Positions 45,833 to 57,900 of a stretch of 64,000 bases of DNA are shown here, one piece after another. Positions within the stretch are counted from its first letter, which is position 1; every line of letters starts with the position of its first letter. A program made the translations under genes and the position numbers. The notes under the pieces were generated by a model. That model did no database searches, had not been told where the DNA came from, and was given only the letters and a program-made list of their open reading frames with translations. The DNA is from Cinclus cinclus (lineage: Eukaryota; Chordata; Aves; Passeriformes; Cinclidae), in assembly GCF_963662255.1 (NCBI RefSeq), contig NC_085049.1:59691158-59755157 (forward strand), written 5' to 3'.

Positions 45833-48666
45833 ACAAAACCAAATGTACACACAAGACAATGGCCCCCGACTCTGAAAGTTCAGTTTTATAAGCAGATTAA
45901 TAACAGACCTAGACAGAACAGTGGAGAGCACGAAAGACTACGTATTACTGATCATATGCAAAAGTAAGCAGTATCTCTTGCAGCCTTAAATAGGAAGACT
46001 TAGGAAGAAATAATTTTAAAATCAAATGAGATTGTGAATCTGAGTGACAAGAAAATCAGAATAAAATGACAGACAATGGATTAAGGATGACATAGATTAA
46101 AAGCCATGTTTTAAAGTGAGATTTTGAAAACTCACTATGAATTCAAGAACAATTTTTAAGTTTGTGCCAGAAGAACACGAATCTGGAGAAAAAAGGAAGC
46201 TCTACAAAACTCTGGAAGAAAGTGATTGAGTTACCAAAAGCTACTCAAAAGCATGGTATGCCAGGATAAAGGGAAGAAAAGCACAAGCAAACTTCAATGA
46301 GCCCCACAGAAAAAGCATGAAGTAATGAACAACAGCCTCTGAGGAATACAATGGAAAGCAAGGAGGTAATCAAAAGACACAGGCAGAAATCAAAGGTGGA
46401 ACAACACTTCAAAAGCAGCACAGCTGATAGTGACAATGCAGTCAACAGAAAAATGGAAAATTAGCACTGGATCTGAACCTTAACCAGGAAAAGATCACTG
46501 TAAACACTGATTACAATTGCAGTAGAGCACAACTGAAGCCACAGTGGAGGACAAGAGCCCCAGACAGTGCACTCAAAGAACTTTGAGATGAAAAAAGGAA
46601 AAGGAAATTAGGTCGTTGCAAAGGCAAGAGAGGCCACAAGCATTTTGTACACCTTAAAAAAAATAAAAAAAAACAAAAGAAAAAACCCCACTTATTTCTA
46701 CTGGCATTATGAAGGAAAAGACAGAGGAGTTGAGCAATTCATAGAGGGAAAAAGGCAGAGGAAAAGAACACAGAGTTCAAGGGAGATAAGGAGATATTTT
46801 TCTAAGGTGCCATAATGGCAGATGAAATGGTTAAGAAGAGGCAAAAAAATATTTTACTTGTAAGGAGGAGATGATTGTAAGTGGAAGAAAGTGATAAAGG
46901 GTAAGCCAAAGCACATTCAGTCAGAAAGTCATAAAGATTGCATGCAGAGAAAGAACTAGATGCCAAATGACATGCAAAACCCAGATAAAAATGTGGATAA
47001 AGGGCTGCTATTATTTAACAAGTTTGATTAGAGCCTCTCAACACAGCATGTTTTAGCACAGCTGGGCTTATGTCTTTTGCACAGGGACACAAAAAGGATC
47101 ACTGGAGAATAACTCAAATGGTTCAAGAACTTGTAGAGAGGGCATTTGCTATTGGGAAAACCAGAATCCTAAGTGAAAGACAAACCCTACACACAGTAAA
47201 AAGGGAAAATCAGTCTGGAGAGATACAAATTCAAGATATTGGTGAACTACCAGACAAATGAAAGCATGGCCACATTGCGAGTAGAATTCAAACTTGGGTG
47301 GTGGAGAACCTGAAAGAAACTTTGCAATTATAAGAGATAAGAAATTCATCAGTTGCATCAGAACAAGCACACAGGCACACCTCAATGAAAACCAAATGAA
47401 ATTAACTGACTAAGTTTAATGAGAGACTAGAAACAAGAATGCAAGCCAAATCAAGTTAGGGCAAAGAGGCATGTAATTACTGTCAAAGAACAGTTGAGTG
47501 AAAATTTAGAACAAGCCAGGAATCAAACTTGAAGAGAAAAAGCTCATGGGGAGGAAACAAGCACACCCTATGTAACAATACAGAGGAAAGAAGATAAAAA
47601 CTGGATCCCAACACTGTTTAGAAAAGGAAGAACCTGAAGGCAACAGGAAAAAGCAGTTCTATGCCTCTTCCACGGTCTGACCCAAGACAAAGAACAATAC
47701 AAAAAAAAGATAACCATAAAAAAAGGGATTCAGGATACTGATGGCAAAGCAAGGCACGTAACTGTGGTTTTAAAGCATCAGCTTCTGCCTCAGGAAATCA
47801 AGAACAGTGAGTGTGTCCATCCACAACCAGGCATTTGTGAATGAAATTTTTCCTTCGTCCCTCCTTTAATTTTACCTGTTTCTTCTCATTCATTCTATAC
47901 TCGCACTCTGAAGAAAGTCAATTATCAGTATCATTTGTGAATGCTGCATTCATCAATACCAAACCCACATATATTTCACTCAATGCTTACAGACCTTTGG
48001 GCAATTCTGCTCTACCCACCTTATTTTGTAAGGACTGAAATTTCTCCTACGGTTCTGTAACAGGTATTACAGTGCAGAGTAACTCATGCTGGAAGGAGCC
48101 CCTGCTGAAAGCAGAGCCAACTTTGAAGGCAGACCCACCTTCAGGTGTAAAGCTGCTTAGGGCTTTGCCCAGAACCAAATTTTGCATCTCCAAAACCAGG
48201 GAATTCCACAGCTTTTCTGTCATTTCCCCTCCCTCAATCCAATTTCTGACTAACCTCACTGAAATTTTTTGCCTAATTGAACTGGAATTTTCTTTGCTGC
48301 AATTTGTGTCTGCTACCACTTGTCCTTTCACACTCTGCTTCCAAGAAGAGCCCTAGAGGACATTAAATATCTAACAGAATAGAAGAAGGAAGGGCAAAGA
48401 GATCACTATAGTCATGAGAATGCCTCTGGACATCTACAACTTTTACTAGGTAATAAGCACCCAGCTTTTTGATGCCCAAAAAAATCTTATTTGATCAAGT
48501 GTGACAGAGATCTAAAATGAGGCCATCAAAAGGACATCACTAGAAAAAAAAATATAGAACATGGTTGGTTGTCTAAGATGAGAGAAGAACAAGGAAAAAC
48601 AGTATTCCAAATGGCATATTTCTTAATGAAAGAAAACAGTTTTGTATAGCAAGGTTAGCTACTCAC

Positions 48667-51600
48667 CATCTCTCTTGCAATCTCCACAGCTTCCTGCAGC
48701 CCATAGAGCCTGCCACAGACCAGGTAGATCCCATTGGCCCAGAGAATACAACCCTCATGGACCCAAAATTCATTGCTGTCAAGAGGTAGTTCAGGAATTT
48801 GTAACTCCAGCTCAGTGCCACTTTCTGAAGTGGGCATAGACGGTTTTGAGTCCAAAGGAGTCTTTTCACCACCACTGCCACCATCAGTGGTTGCTTTTTT
48901 ACAAGAAGCTCCCCTTGAAAGTGACCGAGAGGCACCGCTACAGTCCTCAGAGCGGTGCCGCCTCTTAAAGCGGGGATGAGCAGCCAGGCTTCTTTGTTCT
49001 TTCTGTTGTTGCTGTTCCTCCTCCTCTTCAGTATCTGTCTTGGAACCATTAGAAGCACTTTTGTGCCGTACCTTGACCTTGCTCTGCATTTCTGTGGCCC
49101 TCTTTGGAGGTGGATTCTTGGGCAAGGTAGCTGCATAATCCTGGGGGTAGAAAGGACCAAAGAGGTCACCCATGTTACGGTAGCTGGCCCATTTGCCACA
49201 CAGGCAGCAAACCAGATGCCCCAAGACAGAAGACTCCGTTACTACAGGGCCTTGCAGCATGAAAGTTGAGGTGGGCAGCGCTTTGCTCTCCGCATTGCTA
49301 GGAGGGGGTGTTGAAGACCTCTGTCCTTTCCGACCCCTCACCAGTTTGTTCTGCTCCTCTTCCTCCGCATTTATGATTGTGCACACAGCGCCTAATTCAC
49401 ACTTGTTTACCACATGAATATAAGGGAAAAAGGACTTATTCTTGGAGTCAGTTTTATCTACAGACTGAGTAGCATACTTAAGCTTGATCTCTGGTTCTTG
49501 AGGCTCCACGATGGGAGCAGCCCGTCTAGGCTTCCGCTTCCGTGGCTGCGCTGCAGGTTTTCGCCTCTCCCTCCTTTGCCTCTTGGGCTTTGGCTCACCA
49601 GCACCCACCCCTTCTGCAGGCTGTGATGGTGCTGGTGGGGGAGGTGGGGGTACAGGCAGCTGCTGCTGTTGCTGCTGCTTCTTCTGCTTGTTCACACTCC
49701 CAATTGGCCTCCCTTTTTTCTTTCCAGAGGGGAAATATCCCTTCGGAGGGAAACCGTCTGGCTTGGGTGAAATGTTTGTCACATCTCCATCTTTTTCCTC
49801 AGACTTTGGATTTGGTTCAGAAATGAACACGCTGGAAGGGGAAATAGTTTTTGAGTCAGAAAAGGTCAGAGTTCCAGCTCCACTTACAGATCCATCGGAC
49901 CTTCCCTGACCACCTGACTTCTGAGAAGGTGGTGGTGCTGCACTGGGTCCTGCTCCTTCTTTGCCAATACTGGCAGTTTCAGGGACCTCTTTTTTGTTTT
50001 TATCATCCTCGCTGCTTTGCCATTCTTCTGAAGATCTTGGAACAGTTTTTTCACCTTTTTCAGTTGTATCCTGGCTTGCTGGCCCCACTTGATCTGACAT
50101 CTCTCCTTTTCTCTTCTCAGCCTCTGGTCCGTGTCCAGCCACATTTCCTCCTTCAGGTCCACTCTTGAGGGACAGGATGTCATCAAGAGTGACAGTATCT
50201 GGACCAGTTTCAGCACTGTTGGTAGAAACACTCCTCCTGATATTGGGAGATGTAATTTTTTGAACAATAGCTTCCAGTTTTAATCCTCGCCCCTTTCTTG
50301 GGGGCAGTATTTTGGTCTTCGCCGGGCTCGTGAGGGAAACAGCAGGACAATTCCTATTATCAGGACTTGGCAGGTCCTTGAAGGAATCTCCCTTTGCAAT
50401 TGACTTGCCAGCATCTTGGCTTTGAGAAGAATGGGCATAGGAGTTGTATGTTTTATCGGCTCCTTCTTTTGCTGAAGTCATCAGTCGCCCTTTATCTTCA
50501 CCACCACTGTTCTTCATATCATGTGGCTGTCTTTTGGTAGGGATAGGAGAGATGAAAGAACGGACCCTCCTCCTCATGATCAATGGGTTTTGAGGGGACT
50601 GGTCTTCCTGGCCAGGGAGCCTAAGCATAGCATTGCTAGGCTTGGGCAAATCTGTAGATTCCTCTCGTCGATGCCCATCGCTTTCTTGAGGGCAAAATCT
50701 TTTTTGGTTGGCTGCTCCAAGAGGGCCGCTGCTTTTGGCAGGAGAAGTTTGCCGAGAGAGGTCCCAACCAGATTCATGATGCTGCAACTTCTGGTTGCCA
50801 TGTTTCAGTTCAGTGCATTTGCTCTGAGTACTGTCACTCCCCATGACACAGCGCCCAGCTTCCTGACTTCCAGTATCATGGTAAGAGCTACCTTGAAGGT
50901 ACATCATTCCATCCTTGTCATTTTTTAAGGGACTCCTTACTCTTTCCAGAAACTGCTGTTGTCTTGGGCTCTTCCTTGCTCCTTCCTGCCTGTGCTGAGC
51001 TGCAGCAATCACACCCTGAGCAGCGCTGCTTGCCCAATCTTTGTACTCTTCTTGCTGTTGCTGGTATATCTGTCTCTTGTAATGATACTGGGAATTCAGG
51101 CTCTGGCTGGGGTCACCAAAAGCATGAGGCCTAGCATTTGTGTGATATGCTGAAGCCAGAGATGGGCCTTCTGAATTCTGAGGGTAGACAGAATGCAAAG
51201 AACTCCTGCTAACTCTTTCAGACAGTGTCATGTGTGGGTTCATGTGATGCAGATCTGCCCCTGGGCCTCTGCTTCTGCCTGGTGACATTTTCAGCTTATC
51301 AGCAAGATCCTGATATTGAGAGGGTGATTTACCCCTTCCAGTTCTGCCAGGTCCTCGTCTCATCTGTGTCGATCTGCTGTCCTGCTGGGGCATGTAGTCT
51401 GGAGCAGCATCAGAGACTGCAGCTCCAGGGCTGGCATTGCCTCGAAAAGATTCATGTTTGATGCCAGCAGGATGACAATGGTCTCCTGTTTTTTTATTAT
51501 TGAGACTAGCTGAGCTCTTTGACTGCTCAAAATCTTCTTCCTTTATTTGCCCACTGTGAGCTTTCATCTTCGTTTCCATGGATACTAAACCACCAGGGAG

Positions 51601-54258
51601 TATTACTGACTGGCTCAAGCCGGGAGCAAGACGTTCACTCCTTCCACTTCTGGCCTCAGGACCCATGTGCCCCATGGGGTGAGAGCCAGGATCTCTTACA
51701 AGTTGCCTTAATGGAGATATGTCACAGATCACTGATCTCCTCTCTGAGAGTGCTCCTGCCTCATGGGCAGCAGCCTGAGACTCCATATCAAACTTTCTAG
51801 CAATAGGGTAATCAGCTAAATTTATCTGCTTCATGTCTGGAGCTGCACTGCTAGACTTCCTATCCCAGGGACCCCAGTGAGGGCCTTCCAGGAGGGACCC
51901 CATGCTTTTGTTTAAGAGACCTCTATTGGTCAATTCGTTGGTTTGACTAATTAAAACATTGGGCCTCATGGCTCCCTCCAAACTCCCAGCCATCCCAGAA
52001 TGCTCCTGAGCATTCCTAGAATACCTTCTGTCTGGATGATGGTGGTACCCCTGTAAAACCTCTTGTAGGAGGCTAGGAAACTTCTCATTACGGCCTTTGC
52101 GCTCACCATGCCCTGGAAAATCCCCCTTTTCTTGACCAGATGGATACTGTGGAAAGCCACCAATACTTCTTTGTATACCAGGTGCTATATTATCCTTGTA
52201 GCTGTATCTTAAACTGCCAGGAGACTTGGAAGATTCTGTTCTTGCAGGAAAATTTGGCCCAACAACTGCATGACCAGACTGGCTATTCCCCTCCCCATTA
52301 TGGTTAGTGTTATCACCACTTTTGCTCCCTTTACCTCCTCCTTGAGTTTCTTGCTGTGTCCCTGTATGCCCAGCTTCTTTTGCTGCACTAGTGCTACCTG
52401 GTGCCTGAGGGGCTGTGGAAGCATCATCTTGTGCAGGTTTATCTTGTCCACCTGACTTTTCTACTCTTCCTGTCATGGCTTCCCGGGAGACAATCACCCC
52501 AACTGCCTTTTCATTCACTTTTGGGGCATTTTCCACAGCCACCACAGCCTCCTTCCCATCAGGGGAGGTCACATCTTCCCTAGCTGCAGGACTGCTGCTG
52601 AGTTTTGATGGCTCATTCTGAGACCCTTGTGCTGGTGAGGAGTTGGGTCTCTCTAAATTGCCCCCTTTGTAAGTGGTGTCTGAGCTGGTGCTCTGGCCAC
52701 TCAGCTGTCTCACCCTCTCCCCATGATCCTCTGAACTACTGGAACAGCCACCATCCAGGGACTCTGCCATGGGAGACTTGAGTTGCTCCTCTGTCTGGGA
52801 GGAGCCTTCTGAGTTGGTGCAGCTGTCGGCCTTCTTGGAAGAGGATGATCTTTTAGAACTTTTTTTCTGAGGTGCCAAGGCATCTGAGAGCAACATGTGC
52901 TGGACTGTGTTGGGCAGATTGGCAACTTGAGAACTTAGAGCACTCAGGCTGCTCAGTCCTGGGTCTGTGAGCCTTTTTTCCTGCAGTCCTTCCAGTCCAA
53001 AACCCTTGAATCCACTTGCATGAGCATTGGGGCTTGGCATCATAGATGGTGTAGGACTAAGCTGAGGCATCATCTGCAGGATTCGGTTTCTAGAACCCAT
53101 GGACATGTTGCCTTGCCCACACTGGAGATTTTCTCCACCTGGCATGAGTGGAGAAGGGGTAGAGCTGCAGCTTGGAGACTGAACCACAGATGCAGCAGGA
53201 GACGGATTAGAGATTGGGCTGAAGTTTTGGTGGAACTGCATCGGTGACCTTACAGGAACTTCAGTCTGGCTGTACTGTCCCACTTGACTTTGAAGAGAGA
53301 GTTTGGTGGCAGCATTTGAATACTGCATTACGTGCTGAGGTGGGTGCTGTTGCTGCTGCCCCTGCTGCCCACTTTGGGGCAGCTTAGACTGTTCAAAGCT
53401 TTTCATCGGTTGAGTTTGAAAGCTGTAGTTGGACTGGGTCCCATAGCCCTGCGCATTGGAACCCACAGCATGGCCTTCGTACTGCGATCCAGAATTCACA
53501 TTGTAGCTCCCGTCATAATTCTGTCCTGACTGGCCAAAACGCTGTGGGGAAGGGAAAGAGGAGGAGGAGGATGACGAAGGTGGCTGATAGTGTTGGCTGA
53601 ACTGACCCACTCGTAACTGGTAGCCTGAAGCAGAGGAAGGCAGTGTGGATGGACGCTGCATTGGCTGCAAGTGTGAGGTGCTAGAAGCAGACTGGCTGGA
53701 AGCCTGGGGTAAAGGCTGATGAGATTGATAGATCTGCTGTCTCAGCTGCTGCACCTGCTGCTGCTGGCTAGAAGCCTGCTGCTGATACTGGGCACTCCCT
53801 GGAGAAAAAGGACCAGTATAATCCTGTTGATAGTGGGATACACCCCCAAGGGTCGAGTGCTGTGTTTGGAACTGGCCCACATGTCCCTCACTCCCATACT
53901 GACTCCCAAAGCTACTCCCTTGAGGGGGCCCATAGCTCTGTACCGGTCCAGAAGGCCTGCGCTGAGGTGGCTGCTGCCCTCCTGACACCACTGGATCTTT
54001 GTTGGCAGCCATATAGTAAAACTCTCCTGCTTCTTTTCTGAAACCTTGGTAGCTCTGATGGCCAGAGCTCTCACCAGGCATTGCTGTAGAGGCTCCTGCT
54101 GCTCCACGACGTCCACTGCCAGCACCTCCTCCAAAGCTCTGGAACATCTGGGCCTGCTGGCGGGGGCTGAACTCTTCCAGTCGGGATGAAGTGTGCACTT
54201 CCTGCGGGTAGCTCTGCTGGTTTCCGTGATAACTACTTTGCTCCCGAAAGGACTGCAT
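48667..54258 (-). CDS. TCF20: TCF20, giant coding exon (codons 1-1864)
   Basis: This exon encodes most of TCF20 (SPBP), a nuclear chromatin-binding coregulator paralogous to RAI1. It is known as a coactivator for factors such as JUN, SP1 and ETS1, and it associates with PHF14, HMG20A and RAI1. The N-terminus ([20 protein letters not shown]) matches mammalian TCF20. Visible along the protein are a Q/S/G/P-rich low-complexity half with a glutamine cluster near residues 158-175 and a serine run near 229-236. Further on come an AT-hook-like KKKGRPIG motif near 1511-1525 followed by Q6 and a proline run, and basic NLS-like clusters near 1560-1580. The extended PHD domain opens with C1684, C1685 and C1687 and continues through H1834 and C1837. 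The exon ends at ATG with donor GTGAGT. Reading on into the intron adds only three residues before a stop. The start ATG is 36 nt inside the exon and has A at -3. The frame is uninterrupted, so the gene looks functional. Confidence 0.97.
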
Positions 54259-54294
54259 GCTGTTCAGCAGCAGAGCAGTAGCTCGAAAGCCGTC
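54259..54294 (-). other. TCF20: TCF20 5'UTR segment and splice acceptor of the giant exon
   Basis: The minus strand upstream of the start ATG has an excellent 3' splice site. A long pyrimidine run (54297-54331) ends in CATATTTAG, followed by GACGGC. This places 36 nt of 5'UTR in the exon. No in-frame stop occurs in these 36 nt, so the choice of start rests on the conserved [10 protein letters not shown]-terminus and on A at -3. Confidence 0.85.
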
Positions 54295-54948
54295 CTAAAT
54301 ATGAAGAAAAAAGAGGGAAAAAAAAAAGGTATAATATGTTTCCCAGTTACACCAGTACCCCACTCAATTTCCCTGCTTTAACAACAATTAATATTAAGTA
54401 TTTCTTTTCTAATTCCTGGTACAAACGTTAAACCTTCTTCTTGCAACCTGCCAACATTCTAGGCAATGCAGGCCAGTAGCCTACTACCAGTTGGCTAACA
54501 GTAGTTGTGCATTTCTAGCATTATTATTATTTCCCCATTATTACTCACTAACTGTCTGTGTTTATATGCCCCTGAAGAGAGAAACTTCCAATATTTGCAA
54601 AGCAAAGGAGAGCAGTCTTCACCGTCCAGCTATTCCCTATGGCTAATATTGGGAGTAATCCAAATATTTTGCTACCATGCTTAAAGACATGACAAGAACC
54701 CTGCAGCGCTTTCAAATCACACTTGGATTTACCACAAGAATGGTATCCAAGGTCCATGTTTCACACTGGGACAGATCTCTATAGGCAAGCACTCCAGATA
54801 CAATTGACCAAAGCTCAAACCAAGATAACCCGATGAAACAATCTAGAGCGTGTGAAAGAACTGGCACCAGCATACTGAGTGCTCAGCTCCTGAGTAATTC
54901 CAGTGACACTCCTAGGTGAAAACCAACACAAGACAACACATCGCATTT

Positions 54949-54967
54949 CCCCCCCCCCCCCCCCCCC
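54949..54967. repeat. Poly-C run, 19 nt (poly-G on the TCF20 strand)
   Basis: Nineteen consecutive C occur about 650 bp upstream of the giant exon in gene direction. The TCF20 pre-mRNA would carry G19, which can fold into a G-quadruplex. Long homopolymer runs are also error-prone in assembly, so the exact length is uncertain. Confidence 0.9.
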
Positions 54968-57900
54968 GGCCATCTGCTTTGCTTTACAGGAAGAAAAGTT
55001 GAAATAAGTTCACTCTACTTGAGCAAAACAGTCTACAGCTTCATCCCTCAGGACTTCTATATTACCTTAAATGAAACATAACTGAAACATTTGCCAGTCA
55101 GAATATTTATTTTGGAATACTGTGTATGATCACCTACATTTACATAATCAACTCATAAGTAAACAAACTCCAGGAAGGCTCTCCCCTGTATTTAAATATA
55201 TTATTCAATACGTGGAATTATGACTCACCCTCAAGGACTGGACTACAGCTGCAGAATAGCTTGGGGACTCTGGCTAGCCCCTCTATAAAATCCTGTCACA
55301 TCACTAGATTCATCAAGAAAAGTACGATAATGAACCAGCACGTGCATGTACACTGCCTTTAAAAACCAAAGCCAAACAAAGACAAACACCAAAACCAACC
55401 AAACAAAACAAACCCCCCAAATTAACAGATGACAAAAGCATTTCATGTCTGAAACACCTTGTTTTCTCTTCCTGGAAAAAAAAAATTGATAAAGCCACCT
55501 GGAGAGACTCCTTCCTTTAAAATAATATTAAGACAATGGTCCCACTTTTCCAGGAAACAGAACCCCAACTCGTCAGATTGGAGACCTCCTGGAAGACTTG
55601 CCTGCATTATGTTTTCATATTTAGCCATGTTTTGGGTTTGCCACGTTCAGCTGAACCCACAGAGAATTAAATTCTAGCTTCGTACTTAAGATTTGTTCAA
55701 GTAGATCACCAAACTCAAAAAAAGAAACAAACCAAAAACAGGCACACAAATGAGATTCAGGAAAGATTTGGCATCCTTTTCTTTTCCCATCTGCCTCCCA
55801 AGGTTATTTTTTTTTATTAACATTTATGTTATCTACAGAAGACTCTAACTCTACCACTGGAGTCTTTAATCTTCTACTTACTATCTGTGTGTGTAGGCTA
55901 CAGAACACACAGGCACAAAACCACCCCACAGCACTGCATGACTCTGCAGCCCCTCTCCTCTAATTCAAAGGCCTCTTTGTGTTGCAGCCTTGGTTCATGC
56001 AGATTGATGTACGTAATAATATTATTAGAATCAAAAGGGGAACTGTCAAATTGTTCATACTTCAAATTCTGTCTCTCCTCATCTAGGAAGTCAACTTTAC
56101 TGCTGTTTTAATCTTATATTTTAAGTCTCATAAGAGAGATCTGCTGTTCTGCTGAACTTCCACTTTTTTAGCATTTTAAAGACTACATATATCACATGAA
56201 TAACACTTCTATGAATGCGACAGTGTACCAATCTGTCCAGTTCAAGCTTATTATGGATAAGCTACTCCTTTTTCTGAATCATTGCTTTTGATGTTTAATC
56301 AGTTTGAAGCTCCAGCCCTACTGGGGTAAGACTAAAATTGGGAGACCTAAGGCAAGCTTCTTTTTTTTGCGGGTGTCTGACTTGCTGTTAAGGGAAAAAA
56401 AGTAAGGGGGGAAGAAAAGGAAAAAAAACATACACAGAAGAAAGTTATCAAGCTAAAGGTAAGAGAACATCTACTGCAACTGGCAGATGTTGAAAGCACC
56501 TTCTCTAGATAAGCAGTTTTGGGCTCTCCAATCAGCAAAATTCACATGCCATGGAGACTGCGTGCATGTCCTGGCTGTCACGTGTTTGACATCCACCCTC
56601 TTTTCATGAAAGCAACATTTCCATCCCCTCACAGGCTCAGTCTCCCACAGAATCTCAGACTCAATTTCTAAACATGACTTTACCAAAGCTTACTTTGCAT
56701 AGTCTGGACAAGATCTCAGGAAGCCTCTTCTGCATTACATCATACAAAAACTTTAATCTCTAAATTATATTCGTTCTCTGTAACTCTACTAACAGGCTTC
56801 AAAACTGCTACACTGTCAAGCTAATATATGTTAACAGTGCTGGCAAGCATTCTTAAGACTTCTTCACTATTAAAAAAAGAGTAACTTTAATTATATAATG
56901 AACAGAAACAGCACAAGATGCTGAAAAATACCCTTAAGAACAGAGATAGAGTAAAGGTCAACCAAGGCACAAATTCTTATCCTCCATAATCTCATGCAAT
57001 CATGTAACATTTATTTAGTCCAGAAGTTATATATGCTAACTCAAAACAGGGAGAAGATATTTTTCTCCTTCAATTTTTTTTTTTCAATCTTGGAATTTAC
57101 CCTGACAAACAAATAAGAAGTTTTCATCAGGACAATACTTGCTTTGTCACAAGGAGCCTAACTTGAGTAATATAACTAGTAGAATAGCTGCCAAAAAGAA
57201 AAAAGGCATTTCATTAATAACAGGAGTACAAAAAGATAGGATGTGCTCCAACCCATTGCATCACTTAAGACATATAGCACATTTCCTGTCATTAATGTGC
57301 TATAAATACAGAACTATTACAATTACTACTGCAATAGCCTTTCTTAATAGAAACAGCCCTGTAAAGTGCTTCGATATAAGTGCTGGGCTCTCAGCAAAAC
57401 CAGTGAGAATAATCCCCTGGACAAGTCTTGTTAATAAAATATATTCAGACAGATAAGGCCATCAAAGTCCACCTCCATCCACATGAAAAAAAAAATGTAT
57501 CCATTTTATTAATTTTTTACTGAAAGCCTTTAAAGAAAACATTTTCAGCTGGTACATATGCCTTCTCATGCACAATCTCAAGAGGACAATGCACCCCCTG
57601 CCAACTAGAGACTACAGCACAATCATATAAAACTCCATAATGGTGGTACACTTCCATAACACCATCCCCAGCAGAAGGGACAAAGTCCTGCCTCCAAACA
57701 AGTTCAACAGCCACAAATTACACACATTTACAGTACTTCCCAGCATACACAATATGCAATGTCTCCGTTTATTCCAAGGGAAGGTAAGAGTCTGGCACAG
57801 CTTTCACTGCTCCAGTGTCACACCTACACTCCTGCTACACGTGCATGCAGCTCTCTCAGTAAAGCTGCATGACTTGAAAGTATTTATAGCCTGTAGCTGT

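Noticed and set aside
48655..48666. The giant exon's open frame continuing three residues past ATG to a stop
   Set aside because: These bases are the intron start (GTGAGT donor). The conserved protein continues in the exon at 21773-21866, so the coding end is 48667.
49511..49909. 132-residue plus-strand open frame and several others inside the giant exon
   Set aside because: They are antisense to a strongly conserved coding exon and their content mirrors its codons (Gly and Cys runs from proline and glutamine repeats).
48667..54258. Identity as RAI1, the paralog with a similar ePHD domain
   Set aside because: The N-terminus and the C-terminal [11 protein letters not shown] tail are those of TCF20; RAI1 differs at both ends.
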